A stretch of DNA of 64,000 bases from Raphanus sativus (lineage: Eukaryota > Streptophyta > Magnoliopsida > Brassicales > Brassicaceae), in NCBI RefSeq assembly GCF_000801105.2, contig NC_079516.1, forward strand, positions 14,446,001 to 14,510,000. Reading direction: 5' to 3'. The notes beneath the pieces are model-generated. The model saw nothing but the letters and a program-made list of their open reading frames with translations. It did not search any database and had not been told where the DNA came from. Every line of letters starts with the position of its first letter. Position 1 is the first letter of the stretch. Made by a program: the position numbers and the translations under genes. Shown in pieces: positions 35,171-50,074 of this stretch.

Positions 35171-35580
35171 AACTTTTTTTGTCACTGATTGTTATCGATT
35201 CAAATCCTTTCAAATCCATTCACAAATACAAATGGATCTTAATTATGAAATTATCTTTCACCCATCACAAGCACCACATAAATAAAACCATAACATAGCA
35301 TAAACCGAAATAACCATAAAGGGCCCTAATTCGAAACCATCAAGTGATTAAACCGTGAACTGAAAATAAACCGAGAAAGAAAGAGATCCATCAATAAGCA
35401 AAAACGAACAATAAAGAGATAATAAATGCGAGAATGTTAAACGTTTTTGTTTGAACACAAAAAATACAAACAAATCTTTCAAATTGTAATTAATTGTAAT
35501 CAAACAGTAAAAACATTTTTTGTTTGAACACAGTAGTCAAACATATTTTTTTTTATCAAATCATAACAAAAACCCTCTAA
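35170..35580. other. AT-rich spacer
   Basis: No gene or recognisable repeat. It ends at the left target duplication of the GA-tract retroposon. Confidence 0.5.
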
Positions 35581-35597
35581 ATAAAGTAAATATATTG

Positions 35598-37145
<1,548 letters not shown>

Positions 37146-37159
37146 AAAGTAAATATATT

Positions 37160-37860
37160 GTCAAATAAAAAACAAATCTTTTGAATCCTAATAAAATCTG
37201 TCAATAATGATAATTGTTTTCCATTTATAACCTTATAAACTTAGTCAAACTAAAAAAAAACATGTTTCCAGTTATACACAAAAAGAAAGTTAATAGGTGT
37301 GACTTTTTGTTCGTAAGGAAGGTCCACTTTTCTGTCATGATGTTAGGTGTTCAATTTGTCTAAAAAAAAGTATATGTATATCTTTAATTATTTTACTAAC
37401 TTTTATTTTGAAAACGTATTTGGTTTTAATATAAAAGCAAAAATAATTGTCACAAGTCATCAACTAAAAATAAAGTTAAACTCGCAACGAAAAACTCTAA
37501 GCTATTGTTATCAGTTAAATTATATTAGAATCTATATTTTTTGTTGAATATTTATACATACAATTTGAAAATGTTGAAAAACTAAACTGAACTGAAAAAA
37601 ATTATAATACAGAATCTGCGGACAAAAATCTAGCCGTCGTTAAAAAAGTGTCAAAAATCCATTTGACATTTTTTTATGAAAACCGTTATTTACTAATTTA
37701 AATTGAAACTAGATTTTGATCTGCGCTTTCAAAGCGCGGATTTATTTTTCTTTATTTTCTTTTAATTGACAAATATTTAGTAAATGTCATATTTTCATAT
37801 ATTTGTATTTTTTATAAAAGATTTAAGCTTTTTATCTTTCGTTATCGTGTTTTATTTTAA
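37160..37860. other. AT-rich spacer
   Basis: No gene. Short A and T runs only. Confidence 0.5.
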
Positions 37861-37867
37861 ATGAGTA

Positions 37868-38512
37868 TAGGCCTGAGCACAATATCCGGACCCGAAGAAC
37901 CAACCCGAAACCGATCCGAAAATCAGGGTCCCGAACCCAATCAGACCCGGAGTAAATATCCGAATGAGTTCTAAATTGCTATATCCGAAGAACCGGTCCC
38001 GAACCCAATCTGAGAACCAAATGAGTACCCGAAGATACCCAAAATGTGAATATATATCTAAAAATATATGTTATAATTATATTTATAATTATTTTAATAT
38101 TTTAAATTAATATTATAAGTTAAATATAGTAGTTATTTTCGGTACTTTTGAGTATTTTTGGATAAAATATGATAGTTTGGATAAAAATTTACCCAAAAAA
38201 ACGGTATAGAATATATATTTTTGGTTACTTTTGGTTACTTTTGATTAATTTGGATACAAAAATTTGACCCAAATCAGATACTTTGGTTACTTTGAGTACA
38301 AATAACCGAATCCGTTTTAGATACTTTGGTTATTTGGTTATTTTTCAGGTTCTTATGCATGAGAACCGAACCCATCCGGACCCGAAAAGATCCGACTCGA
38401 ACCCGACCCGAAATTTTATAATACCCGAATGGGGTTTAATTTCAAAACCCGAAAAGCCCGATACCCGAAAGAAGCGATCCGTACCCGAATGGGTACCCGA
38501 ACGTCCGGGTCT
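37868..38512. mobile_element. hAT-type MITE with 8-bp target duplication
   Basis: Left end TAGGCCTGAGCAC, right end ...ACGTCCGGGTCT; AATGAGTA flanks it on both sides (37860-37867 and 38513-38520), a perfect 8-bp duplication. The interior is full of ACCCGAA and TATCCGGA. No coding capacity; the frame 38283-38531 is a reading of the repeat. Confidence 0.8.
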
Positions 38513-38519
38513 AATGAGT

Positions 38520-39110
38520 ATTTATGTTTAGAAAATTAAACTTTATTTTTAATGAATTAAGTTGGTATAACTCTGATAATTAATTTTATTATGTGGTTAA
38601 TTTTTAAATAAAAAAATTATATACTTTTAATAAAGATTTATACTTTTCAATGAAATTTTTTTTTTTTTATGAATGCTTAAATTATATTAAAAATATAATA
38701 ATTAAGTGATTAATTTTTGCTTACTACACAAAATATTAAGAATGGTTGAAAAGAAATTATTTGAACTTGGCGAGAAAAATAAGAAAGAAAAATAAGAATT
38801 GGATCTGAATTTTTAATCAGCTCAAATGGCCCAAAAGAGATCTGATGTAGACAGTGGGTTGAATCCAAAAAATGATCTAATATAAATGTGTTATTAATAT
38901 TATTTGATTCCCTTAATGAAATATATAATGTTAGTAAAGAAAATGACATTTTTAATAAAAAATCAATAAGATCCTGATTTAATAGTATAGATTCAACATT
39001 CCATTTCATTTATAGCCTTACCTTAATTAACTCAGTCAAACAAAAATTCATGTTTTCACTACAAAGAAATAAAATTGTGCGTTAACAGTTAGTACTATTT
39101 TGCTTCTCTC
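38520..39110. other. AT-rich spacer upstream of neprosin gene
   Basis: AT-rich, ending in the promoter of the neprosin gene. No other feature. Confidence 0.5.
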
Positions 39111-39127
39111 TTTCATCATTGTGTGTG

Positions 39128-39136
39128 TATATAAAT
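39128..39136 (+). promoter_or_regulatory. TATA box of the neprosin gene
   Basis: TATATAAAT lies 49 bases upstream of the ATG at 39177, a normal plant spacing for a short leader. Confidence 0.6.
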
Positions 39137-39176
39137 AGTACAGTATTTTCAATAAGGAGGACACAAAACAAATAAA

Positions 39177-40878
39177 ATGTCAACCATACTTAGGATGTCG
39201 CTTGTTATGCATCTATTATCTCTTCTGCTTTCAACAGCTATAGCTCATTCTAATCAAAGGACAATGCCTCTCAAATCTTTCAAAGTTATTTTAAAACACA
39301 ACTTGAGACACACTGTTTCTTCTGCTATCCTGATATCTCATGTGTTTTTTCTTGTTCTTGACAGATAAGAGAAAACGTAACATATGATTGCGTAGATATT
39401 TATAACCAACCAGACATCAATCATCCCTTGCTCAAAACCCACAAAATTCAGGTACATTGCTTCAGATTTCTTCTGTACGTTTATACATGTATAGGTATAA
39501 ATATTTGGTTATACAATTTTTTTTTTCTTTTTGAAGATCAAACCATCAGTTTCAAGACCTGAATTAAAGATGCAAACAGGCAAAAACGAAATATCTAACA
39601 AAAATGAAATAGAATGTCCAAATGGAACTGTTCCTATATTGAGAAGCACAAAAGAATTTATCACAAACTCACAAATATTTGCTGAAAAGCATTTTCATCC
39701 GCTATCAACTGATAGTCCGGGAACGCATGTAAGCACTCATGTCAATTTTCTTAATACGACATATCTAATATTGTATGTTTAAAAAAATGTTTTATGTATA
39801 TAAAACAGTATGCCATTAATTTAAATGGTTTTTATAGGTTGCTGGAGTAAGATCATCCGGTGGTCCATTTCGTGGTGTAAAAGCTTATTTTAGTGGATTT
39901 AAACTAAATGTGGGAAAAGATCAAGCCTCATATGGTCAAATATATGTAGGCAGTGGATCTGGAAACCAAGTCAATTATATCTCAGCCGGCTGGATGGTAG
40001 GTTTTACATTTTATAAGTATATTCTTTAATCCATTTGCTACGTCAATTTTTTGAGTATATTCTTACAGTATTGCAATTCTGTCTTGTTAGATAAATCCAG
40101 ATTTATTTGGAGACCAACGTGTTTGGACATTTGGATTTTGGAAGGTATGTGGATGCAAACAAATTATTTTTGGTGAATACCTTGATCATATAACATGTAT
40201 GATATTAAATATTGTTTAATAGGGTAAGGATGGAAAAGGATGTTACAATACTGCATGTCCAGGGTTTGTTCAAGTATCAAAGGTGGTTCCTATTGTCGAG
40301 CCCAATGACCTTAAGCCAGGGGTCCCTGGCTATTTGTATTATTCCATTCATCAGGTTATTACTTATAATCAGTTTATAAGCAAACTTATGTTGATATATT
40401 TGACTATAACATCTCTAGACTAGTATATTTTGAACTGATAAATGTACATGTCATGTCTCTTAAAATATGGAAACAGGATAAAAATACAGGAAACTGGTGG
40501 ATTACACGATTTTTGAGAAATGCACCTAGTGTAGATATCGGTTATTGGCCGAAAGAGCTATTTAACCTTTTAGACAATGGTGCAAATATAGCTGGAGTTG
40601 GTGGTGTTGTTCAAGCTTCGCGTTCTGGTTCAAGCCCTCCCATGGGTAATGGTAATTTTCCAAATGGAGACCGCCACAATTCAGCAATTTTTACAAATAT
40701 TGAAGTCTTGAATTCCAACTATGAACAACGCAATATGAACTCTTTTCCTATCAATTATTTGGTAGATAGTGAGAAATGTTATAGGTTAATCGTTGGTAAG
40801 AGAGGAGTTTTCTATAAGTATCCACTCGGTTTCTTTTTCAACTATGGTGGTCCGGGAGGAAATTCATGTGGGGTTTGA
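39177..40878 (+). CDS. Neprosin-domain (DUF239) secreted protein
   Basis: Seven exons: 39177-39284, 39365-39451, 39537-39728, 39838-39996, 40091-40144, 40223-40354, 40477-40878; every intron is phase 0 and GT..AG. Product 377 residues. Signal peptide MSTILRMSLVMHLLSLLLST, then a neprosin activation peptide (ENVTYDCVDIYNQPDINHPL, HKIQIKPS) and the neprosin domain (GVKAYFSGFKLN, NYISAGWMINPDLFGDQ, CYNTACPGFVQ, IGYWPKELF), ending FFFNYGGPGGNSCGV. The family are glutamic peptidases that cleave after proline. Two places where I expect an active-site glutamate in the usual I-E-x-GW and V-E-W-GG contexts have Ser (ISAGW, about residue 178) and Ala (IAGVGG, about residue 283), so this copy may be inactive. 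I recall At5g25410 as the counterpart. Confidence 0.9.
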
Positions 40879-40885
40879 CATTTGT

Positions 40886-40932
40886 GAATGTACTCTTTAG
40901 TGCTTCAAAAAAAAAAAAGAATGTACTCTTTA
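40886..40932. mobile_element. Tail-only retroposition, copy 5
   Basis: GAATGTACTCTTTA is repeated perfectly (40886-40899, 40919-40932) around GTGCTTCAAAAAAAAAAAA (19 bp). It begins 8 bases after the neprosin stop codon, so it lies in the 3' UTR. Confidence 0.8.
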
Positions 40933-40939
40933 AATTTGG

Positions 40940-41650
40940 CATTTAATAAATATATTATAAATTAATAAAATTCAAACTGTTATGCAGATGTGTCATTCTT
41001 GTTTTTTTCTCAAGGTTAACGCCTCTTCATAACTTAACTTGTAGATCTGACTCTACTTAGTAATCTAATAATCAACCCACTACATTTGTATGGTTTAAAA
41101 TATAAAAAAATTATTCTTTCTCACTTAGTTATGAATAGCAAGGAGCAGAGCCGTCTAACCAACCATCCTTATACAGTTATACTAGTTGACATTTTACTAG
41201 TTTGCTTTCTTAAGACCGCAAATATACTAGGTTCGATATATATTCATGTAACGATATAACAGAGGAAAAATCAACAGAACTAGTTACCACAAAAAATCAC
41301 CGATTTTTATGGACATATAAATATTACTTCCTCTTTTATACGGGAATTCAAATATTTGTTTAAGATAAATATGGAAAGATTGTAAACAAAAATGTCGAGG
41401 CTTACATTACAATCAGTTGGCGAGATAAACTCCTTTGACATAAGCATCAAAGACGATCACCAAATATAAATGAAAAATAGTAACATAGCATCGTTCAAAT
41501 CATATTCTAATCTTCATTAGCCGTAAGTGATTATATAATATAATCTCATTGCTTGTTGGATTCTAATCTTCATTACTCATTGCTTGTTGGATTATATAAT
41601 ATATGTTTCTTAATTATACCCTCATACGTGTTTTCCAGCTGAATTTCATT
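40940..41650. other. Neprosin 3' flank and AT-rich spacer
   Basis: 40983-41045 matches 33135-33200 (see copy near the neprosin remnant). The phrase 'ctcattgcttgttggattatataata' is repeated near 41555 and 41577. No gene. Confidence 0.5.
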
Positions 41651-41656
41651 TTAAAT

Positions 41657-42286
41657 TAGGTATGACATATAAACCCAGAACTGAAAACCGAACTAGGACC
41701 GAACTGAAAACCGAACTAGGACCAAACTGAAAATATCAAACCCTAAACAAATCAAAATTTACAAATAATTGGGAGGTTCTTATCTTTTAAAACCAAAAAA
41801 GCAGAACCGTACCGAGAATTGAATAGATATCCAGATACCTGAAATACAGTTTATGTATATTAAAATATTAATTATATTTTGTTTTGAAATTACCAAGTAT
41901 TCTAAAAGTATTACATACAAACCGAAATATCAAAAAATGGATTATCTTAATATCTTTATCCATAATTTTTTAAATTATAATAATTAGCCTAAAGAACCAA
42001 ATTACCAAATAGTTTTCATTCAAAATATTAAAAGTTATCTAGTTACCCATTTTTATCGGAAAATCCAAAATATGTATTTCACTCGAATTATCCAAAATTA
42101 ATCCAAAGACTAATTAGAACCGAAAGTTATCAGATGTTACATGTCCTTATAATTGTGTCCCGAACCAAAATAACTAGTCCCAAACTGAATTAATTTTAAT
42201 AAACAACTAAACAGTTCATATATCTCTAGAACCGGAAAACCGAAAACCAAAAGAACCAAACCGAAAAAAACGAATGCCCATGCCTA
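41657..42286. mobile_element. Degenerate hAT-type MITE
   Basis: Left end TAGGTATGACAT and right end, reverse-complemented, TAGGCATGGGCATTCG. Flanking octamers TTTTAAAT and TTATAATT match at 6 of 8. Interior has ACCGAACTAGG and AACCGAAAACC motifs. Old copy with many changes. Confidence 0.6.
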
Positions 42287-42289
42287 TTA

Positions 42290-42860
42290 TAATTGGTGAC
42301 CTGGACAAGCAATTTCCTAAGATATAAAACGAATAATATGTTATTTATTCAAACAAGATCTATCATATTTTTCTAATCAATTACGATTTTCAAATTTATA
42401 TTTGTTAAAATAAAAGTTAATATATGTAATAAAAAAACATAAGTTAACGATTAACATATTTTTATTTTTTTTATGAGAACGATATTTTCTAAGATTCACA
42501 TTTAGAACTGTATACTTTACCCTACCATAGACACATTATATATGAAAGAAGCTTCAGTTATTCAGAAAACAATTAGGGGATTGCAAAAATATCAAGCTGT
42601 TTTTACTTGACACATATTTGGTATACGATTCTGCTTTACATTAATATTTGGTTTCAATAGTTTTGGTTCAAATTTTAAAATCTTCGATTAATAAAAAAAA
42701 ACTGTTTAGAACCACTCTAGCTTGGTGACATTTAGGTAAGTGTATTCGATCTAGAGCGTAAAGTTAATTGTTTTTAGATGATTTTATATGAATTGTTGAA
42801 TTTGATATGATTTAAAACTATGTAACAATCTTATCTAAAACCATGAGATTTTAAAGTTTA
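42290..42860. other. Spacer with third weak copy of the 310-bp repeat
   Basis: Around 42640-42740 the text resembles the end of the repeat at 32327-32640 (ATATTTGGT, TTTTGGTTCAAATT, GGTGACA). Otherwise AT-rich. Confidence 0.4.
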
Positions 42861-42861
42861 A

Positions 42862-43703
42862 TCTCTATTATTAAAAGAGAAGTACATTTAGGAAATGCCT
42901 CTGAGTTTTCAATGTTAATTACAAATCCATGCCACTAAACCTATTAATTGACATTCCTAAAAAAAATCTTGTCTTTTCAGATTATTAAATGCATGTTTTC
43001 TCACTCTGATTTTTCCTTAAAAATCGGAAACAACATCTTCACATAGAAGGAAGTTATTTATACCAATAGATGATTTTTTTTTCTTTAGCCAAAATAAATT
43101 CAATATCTAAACATAATATCTTTGCTGGCAATAAGTTCTAACCTATAATCACTCTCAAATATTTAATATACCTATAAAACACAGAAACTTATCCTATAAT
43201 TACGCTAACTTCTAAAATTTGGTGAATAATAAATTATCTTTACATTTTTTCCATATCTAAGTAATAAATAAATTGTTGTTTTGAAATGTTATATTAACAA
43301 TAATGTAATACATATAATTTACAAATACATATATATATATATATTATCAGTAGTACAAAGAAAAAATTTAGTGAAAACAAATATTTATACGGCCACGGGT
43401 CAAGTTATAGAAATAAACAACAACAGTGCAAGATTATATTTTATTCATTTATATTTTTTTAAAGAATGTTAAGATTTTAGAATTGGAAAAAATTTATGAC
43501 CAACCTCTATACTATTTTAATTAGAAAATTTAAAATTTATATCAAAATATTTTGTTAAACATTTAATCTCAATTTTTATTATAACTATAAATATTAATTT
43601 TCAATCTAAATTTATGTCTAAATATTACAAATATATCATTTTGTATAAATAAAAAAATAAAAACATAAATAATACCCGCCCGGTCGGGCAGGTCAAGGTC
43701 TAG
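42862..43703 (+). mobile_element. Non-autonomous Helitron A
   Basis: Begins TCTCTATTATTAAAAGAGAAG after an A and ends CTAG followed by T. About 11 bases before the end is a hairpin GCCCG-GT-CGGGC. This 5' TC, 3' hairpin plus CTAG and A/T insertion site are the marks of a Helitron. 842 bp, AT-rich, no helicase. It shares blocks (for example ATATTTATACGGCCACGGGT) with Helitron B at 44095-45025. Confidence 0.8.
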
Positions 43704-44094
43704 TTTGTAAGTTAAGAACTTAGTTCAGATACTTTAAAATCACTCAAAAACTTCTAAATCTCACAGCAAAAGATATTTTCAGCAACAAGAGATATTAGAG
43801 TACTAAATGAAATGACAATTTCAATAATACTGAAGTAAATAAGTTTTTAAATTTTATGTTTGACTATTATTTTAATACAAACTCATTTCAACCTTTCAGT
43901 TCAGCTGGATTTAAAAGCACGGGATTATTTTAAAAAAATAATAGAAATTATATCTCCAATATTATTTATATATTTTTCGAATTTATATAATTTATTTAAT
44001 TTTTTATTTAATATATGCTAAATTTTGGGATAGTAAAAATTATGACCCATGCCTTATACTATTTAACTAAAGTAGCTGGAAATTAAATGAGAAA

Positions 44095-45025
44095 TCTATC
44101 TTATTAAAGTAGAAGTACTTTAAGCTTTTGTTTGGTAATAGGGATAGGAGTTTTTTAAAAAAAATTTTGTTTGGTAACAAAGATAGTAGAGAATTTTGTC
44201 TTTTCCTTATTTAAATGATAGATTTAAGTATTTAATGTATTTTCCTAATTTAAAAATAGATTTCTTTAATAGAATGAATCTTAACCAAAATAAATTTCTT
44301 TATAGATTTTTTGTTAACATTTAATATTTTTCAATATTTATTAATAAAAATAATAAAATAAAAATCACACATCAAAATCAATTTATATATCATATAAATA
44401 AAATATAAAATATTTTATTTATAAATTGTTAGTATAACACTTTTATAATATAAGTCCAATTAGTTATAAATATTAGATTTTTATATGATACACTGTGATA
44501 TAATAGACGACTAAAATCACATAATATAATTATTTAAAGTAATAAATAAAAATTTTGTTTTAAAATGCTATACTAACAATTATGTAATACATATTAATTT
44601 ACACACATATATATAGATAGATATTATCATTAGAACAAAGAAAAAAATTGAAGTGAAAGCAAATATTTATACGGCCACGGGTCAAACTATAGAAATAAAC
44701 AACAATGACGTAAGATTTTTTTATAACAAATTTATTTTAATTTCAAATATGTTTATATATTTTATGTATTTATAAATTATTTTATTTGTTATTAAGAATG
44801 CTAAGATTTTGGAATTGGAAAAAAATATGACCCATCTCTATATTATTTTAATTAGGAATTTAAAATTTATATCAAAATATTTTTTATACTTTTAATTTTT
44901 ATTATAACTAAAACTGTTAATTTTCAATCTAAATTTATGTTTAAATATTAAAAATATATCATTTATAAATAAAAAACTAATAACATAAAATAAATACCCG
45001 GCCGGTTGGGCGGGTCAAGATCTAG
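44095..45025 (+). mobile_element. Non-autonomous Helitron B
   Basis: Begins TCTATCTTATTAAAGTAGAAG after an A and ends AAGATCTAG followed by T, with the imperfect hairpin CCCGGCCGGTTGGGCGGGT before it. 931 bp. About half of its internal sequence is shared with Helitron A 1.2 kb upstream, in the same order and orientation. Confidence 0.8.
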
Positions 45026-45029
45026 TATT

Positions 45030-47280
45030 TTATTAAGATTGTAATTTTAATTTTGTTATAACTGCATAATTTAGGTTTTGATCTTAAATTATAATATAAA
45101 ATGTGCAACTTTATTTTGTGATGTATAATTATACCGTTTGTATTTTTGAAAATAATTTAAAATAAATACTACAAAGCGCTATTTATATTTTCAAGGTTCT
45201 AACCCGTGATGTTATATTGAAAAATATATATTATCTTACTTTAAAACAAGTATAAATTTAATAATATCTTATTAATGTATATTTAAATATTATAAACTGA
45301 AATGTGATAATATATTTTTAACCCGTTTCACATTGATAAACTTCTGTAGTGATTTTAAAAAAATTATTTAATTTTTTTGTTTAAACCATGTATACTTGTT
45401 AATATTTTACATATTTAATAAAATACCATAAAATATGAAATTGTAAGAACATAGACTACAACTTGATTTATTATATAACTAAATAGTATAATTATATATA
45501 ATTTTAATATTTTATTTTTATTAAGTACAAATATATTAATCTAACTAAATTAAAAATATGTAACTGTAGTTAGATTTAAAAATAGAACTGAAGTGGCAGC
45601 TGAAACTATAAAATAGTTACTTGAATTATTAATTATAATATAAACTGAACATACCATAAACAAATATAAAGTATTTTCCCTTGAATTTTTATCATATTTA
45701 CAAGAAAAGACCACTTTTTATTTTTAAATTTGGCCACCAATCAATATCATTTAATACAAAAAAATAAATGACTTGCTAAATAAAAGTAAAACGTATGGAA
45801 AACTATATATATGGCATGTCGATTATTCTTTAAGATTTTAGTTAATCCTAGAATTATTAATTTTGACGACAATCATTATCATTTAAAGCGATTTTGGAAA
45901 ATATAAATATAGTTACAACGATTTTCCAGATTATGGTCACCGAATTGTCTCATCATTAAAAAACCTTAATATTAATAAAGTTAAGTATATTTTAGTTTTG
46001 AAAATCCTTATACAGTTCATAATGCTCCAAAGTATTGCCTAAAAATACTAACAACATAAATACTAAAATAGCTAAACGTGTTTTCCTATCTATATTATTA
46101 AAGTTGAAATACCAATAGAATTAAAAACTTGAAATAACCTTTTAATTATATCTAATGTCATTTTTCACTCATAAATATAATTAATTTTTATAAATGAATT
46201 TAAGAACATGATAAATATGAATTTACTTATAAATTGTGGATATTACATTAAATTACCTAATTGTTTGCTTCAAAAGCAAATGACTCATGAAAAATGCAGA
46301 GAAGCGATAGAAATGTGATAGAGGTGGAAACAAATAATAATCATTGAGCAACCAAAACGGAAGAGATGAAGGACAAAGTGAATTTTGTCACTCATTACAG
46401 AGGAGAGAAAGAGATTTGATAGAGATGAGAAGATAGTGTTTTATTTTTTTTACCCATCACCAAGAGAGGAGAAACATATTGGGTTACGTTTATTGTCATT
46501 TGATTGTTCTACAGATCAGATTAAAACCGAGTCATGTTTTAATTTAGTTTGGTATTTGGTATAAGTGATTTCATATCACGGTTTTGCTCTAAACCGCTAA
46601 AACCAATTATTATGTGTAAATATGTTTGGAACTTTCAAAATGTGGGGATATACGTTTTTAAATTCAATAGATGGAAAATTAGGATGAGGGTAAAATATTG
46701 TGCGGAACTGTTACTATATGATACTTCTGAAAGAGAAATAGGTCCATCAAAAGTAGATCATGATCAAAAGTAGATCATGTTTAAGTTAACCAAAACAGAA
46801 AAGTATACTTGAAACACTTACTTTTTTGCATTTGATTTTAAATTTTTCAAAGTAATATGAAAATAATCTGAGTCAAACTCTAATATTTCATACAAAGAGG
46901 AAAAATCTTTAAAACTAAAGCAGAAGATAAAAGTGAAAAGCATTAGTTAATTTTTTCTGTTAACAAACATTTAGTTAAATGACAAAAAGAAGAAGAACAC
47001 AATTTTTTTTGTGCACTTGAATATAATGAATAATATTTCAGTAGAATAAAGAAATACAACATTTAAAAATAACAAAGAAACATTTATAAATAAGTATACA
47101 AAAATAATAAAAAGGAACATTTATAAATTAATAACTACACTAGATTTATAAATAACTACACAAGAAATGTTCTACTACAATAAAGAGGTACAACATTTAT
47201 ACATAACAAAGAAACATTTATAAATAACAAAAAGAAAAACATTTATAAATAACTAGACATATAAGTTAACTAAGTATTTT
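45030..47280. other. Long AT-rich spacer
   Basis: Mostly AT-rich. A third Helitron-like 5' end (TCTATATTATTAAAGTTGAAA) occurs near 46088 but no matching 3' end was found. No gene frames beyond chance; 46549-46773 has no recognised domain. Confidence 0.5.
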
Positions 47281-47289
47281 TTTTAAATG

Positions 47290-48330
47290 TACTAATTTTA
47301 TTGCCTTCCTATGGCTGGAGCTCTACCTCTGGAGGAGCTGGTGCGATCCGTGAGTCTGTTGTCACGACTCTAAGGCGTAGGCACCAAAAACAGAAGAGAA
47401 AAAAGAAAAACTAGGAAAAGGAGTGCTGCTCTCTTGGTATCAATCTGGGTCTCCCAGAGCTCAGGCGACGTTCTCAGCAGAATCCATTCCTGTAAAAAAA
47501 GGGACAATTAAAATAGTTACATGGACACGAACTAACCATTTTACGTCAGTATGTAAAGAAAAGATGATTATAGTCATAATCGCTGTGGTATCTAAAGAAA
47601 AGATGATTAATAGTCATAATGTGGATTTATGGCATGTCATTAGAAGACTTTTTACAGAAACGTAGTGAACATGATTATATAGTTTTTTTTGGTGCAAAAA
47701 GAGAATTTGATTGTGAAATCGTTGATGATTAAAAGATGATTATAGTCATAATCGTTGTGGTATCTTATATTCTAAATATCATAGTTTAGAACACCTATAT
47801 TTATACAGAGAATTTGATTGTCAATCGATTTTTTCTCCACATTTTTGCTGCTTTTTCTCTATATTTTTGCTTGATTTTTTTTTATTTTTTCTTTATATTT
47901 TGCTTATTTTAAAGGTTTTAAATCTTTTTCTTTCGTATCATAGATATTTCTAACAAAAGATGTAAAGATTGCTAAAGCATATTCAACGTAATGTAAATAT
48001 AATTATTGAAAAGAATTTCCAAAATTTATTCATTTTAATACTCAAATATCTAAAGATTTTTTGTAGCATATTCTTTTTTCTTATTTGATTAACAGCACAA
48101 CAAACGATCGAAAAGTATTATGAGTTTCATGTTTATAAACCAAAAAAAACAAATAACTTTGATCAAATCGATCTGTCCAACGAAATGGAAAAAGATCATT
48201 TGTATGACATGGCTATAAAATTTAAATCAACTTAATTAAACCCGAAACAAATAATTTTTGATATATAACAAGTTACCTTCTTCATCTGTGGGTTGATTCA
48301 AAGTAGTCGCCATATCTGATATCCTTTCTC
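47290..48330 (-). pseudogene. Possible small gene, exon 1 plus decayed exons
   Basis: On the minus strand ATG at about 48313 opens MATTLNQPTDEEG, followed by a good donor (G then GTAACTTG). Far downstream, after an acceptor at about 47492, comes GMDSAENVA, then a stop. Another open tail, LRVVTTDSRIAPAPPEVELQ, ends near 47313. Exon 1 is repeated with variants at 60565 (MATTLNQPTYED) and 50335 (MASLNKPTDE). I do not recognise the protein. The repeated start exon suggests a small gene family or an exon spread by duplication; the present reading is broken. Confidence 0.3.
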
Positions 48331-48621
48331 TGATACAAGATTGTGGAAGTCTCTGTGATATAGTTAGTTATTAATTACACAGAACTCAATATACACCAAT
48401 CTTGAAGAACGATGACTTTAGAAAGCACTAAAATTGGAAACTATTAAACTAAATATAAGAATAAGGCAGACAAATTTTTACTATTTGTCCATGAAGTAAC
48501 GTGAAAACAGAATTTAAATTCAAATGTAAAAATTTTGAAAACGTAAGTGTAAACATAAAGTTTTATTGCGTCGCATATATAGGCAATATTACAGTTGAAT
48601 AGCAAACAAAACCGAGTAACT
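47761..48621. repeat. 861-bp segmental duplication, copy A
   Basis: From TATCTTATATTCTAAATATC to CAAAACCGAGTAACT it matches 60010-60871 with only scattered single-base changes and very small indels. It contains the exon MATTLNQPTDEE. A short separate duplication ('gatgattatagtcataatcg') occurs at about 47563 and 47733, just outside. Confidence 0.92.
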
Positions 48622-49640
48622 AACCCTTTTTTTTTGCAAAGAAATCCTGTAGAACAAGCTGCAAGACAGAGGGATGATAGAATCTTTAGTCAAGTATAAA
48701 GAGAGAGGGAAGAGATGCAAGACAGCAAAGGGCGATGACTACTTATATTGGGAGGAATAACTTAGTAAATAACAATTTACAACAATTACCCATATAGTGA
48801 TGATGATATTGCATATACAGTATAACCTCTTTAAATTAATAATCTATAAATTAATATCTCTATAAATTAATATAATTTTATAGTTTCAAGTTGAGTTTTT
48901 GGTTCAATTAGTATCTCGATAAATTAACGGCTGACATTAAAGTAAATATTTGTTTCAAAAAGTATTCAGCTTCTTTGTCAACCTCTAATCTCGTAAACCT
49001 ATCAACTCTCTCGAGTCTCTCGCCACACACACACCTCTCTTTTTATCGAACTGAAAATCTAAAATATTTCCCCCAAAACAAATTCACCATATATAGTCTT
49101 CATCCGCATTTAAAGTGACCACATCCACATCATCAATACACTTAATTTTCACACTAATAATACAATAATGAAACAACGTTATTAAATGTCCCTAAGTTTC
49201 GACCAATCTTCTAAGGAATTAATTGAGTTGGTTACGTATTGGGCCACTTTTTATCTTTCGTTTACGTTGAGGGCTACTTTATGCTTGTAGCATACTTCTC
49301 CTTTTCTTTGGACAACTGAATTGTCGTAAAAGCCTTTTCTAAAGAGAAGTTTGGTTCATTTCGGTTTAGTAAAATAGCAGTATATGGTCGGTTTAGTTTA
49401 ATTGTTGGATATTTTTAGGTAGTTCTGAAAAACACTATATTGGACGCCACTATATAAAAGTGGACATAGATGGGGTCATCTACACAGCTATTTTAAAAAG
49501 AAAAAAAAAACATAAACCTTAGCATCAACATGACAGACCGATTGTTTGATCTCAAAAACAATTAATTCATTGGCAAAGTGTATCAGGGTCGTTATCATTT
49601 TTATTTTACTATAGTTATCATATAATACAGTATTTATTCA

Positions 49641-49687
49641 TGTGAATTATAATGTTTTTTTTTTTGCATACTTGTGAATTATAATGT
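49641..49687. mobile_element. Tail-only retroposition, copy 6
   Basis: TGTGAATTATAATGT repeated perfectly (49641-49655, 49673-49687) around a T run plus GCATACT (17 bp), i.e. AGTATGC plus poly(A) on the minus strand. Confidence 0.78.
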
Positions 49688-50074
49688 CCCTATTATAATC
49701 TTAACTGACGACTAATACATCACCGTATAAGCGTGTATCACCAAACCAAAATTATATCCAAACATACAATAGTATAATAGTTTAATAGACATAAAAAGTA
49801 GACTGTTTAAGTCCAAAAAAAAGTAGGTTATTATAAAGGTAGACGACAAGATATGAGATCCATACTTCCACCGCGTTGAAAATTTTTAGTTTAATGTATT
49901 TAACTACGTTAGATAATTCAATTATGATAAATTTATTATAACTATTTAGAATTGTAGTTTGACATACATCATCTCATATTATATTGAATAATTTGATTAT
50001 TGAACTAAGTTGACTACTATATTTAATAAATTTAGTTATTTACTATGTTTATTGATAAGTAGATTACTAAACAA

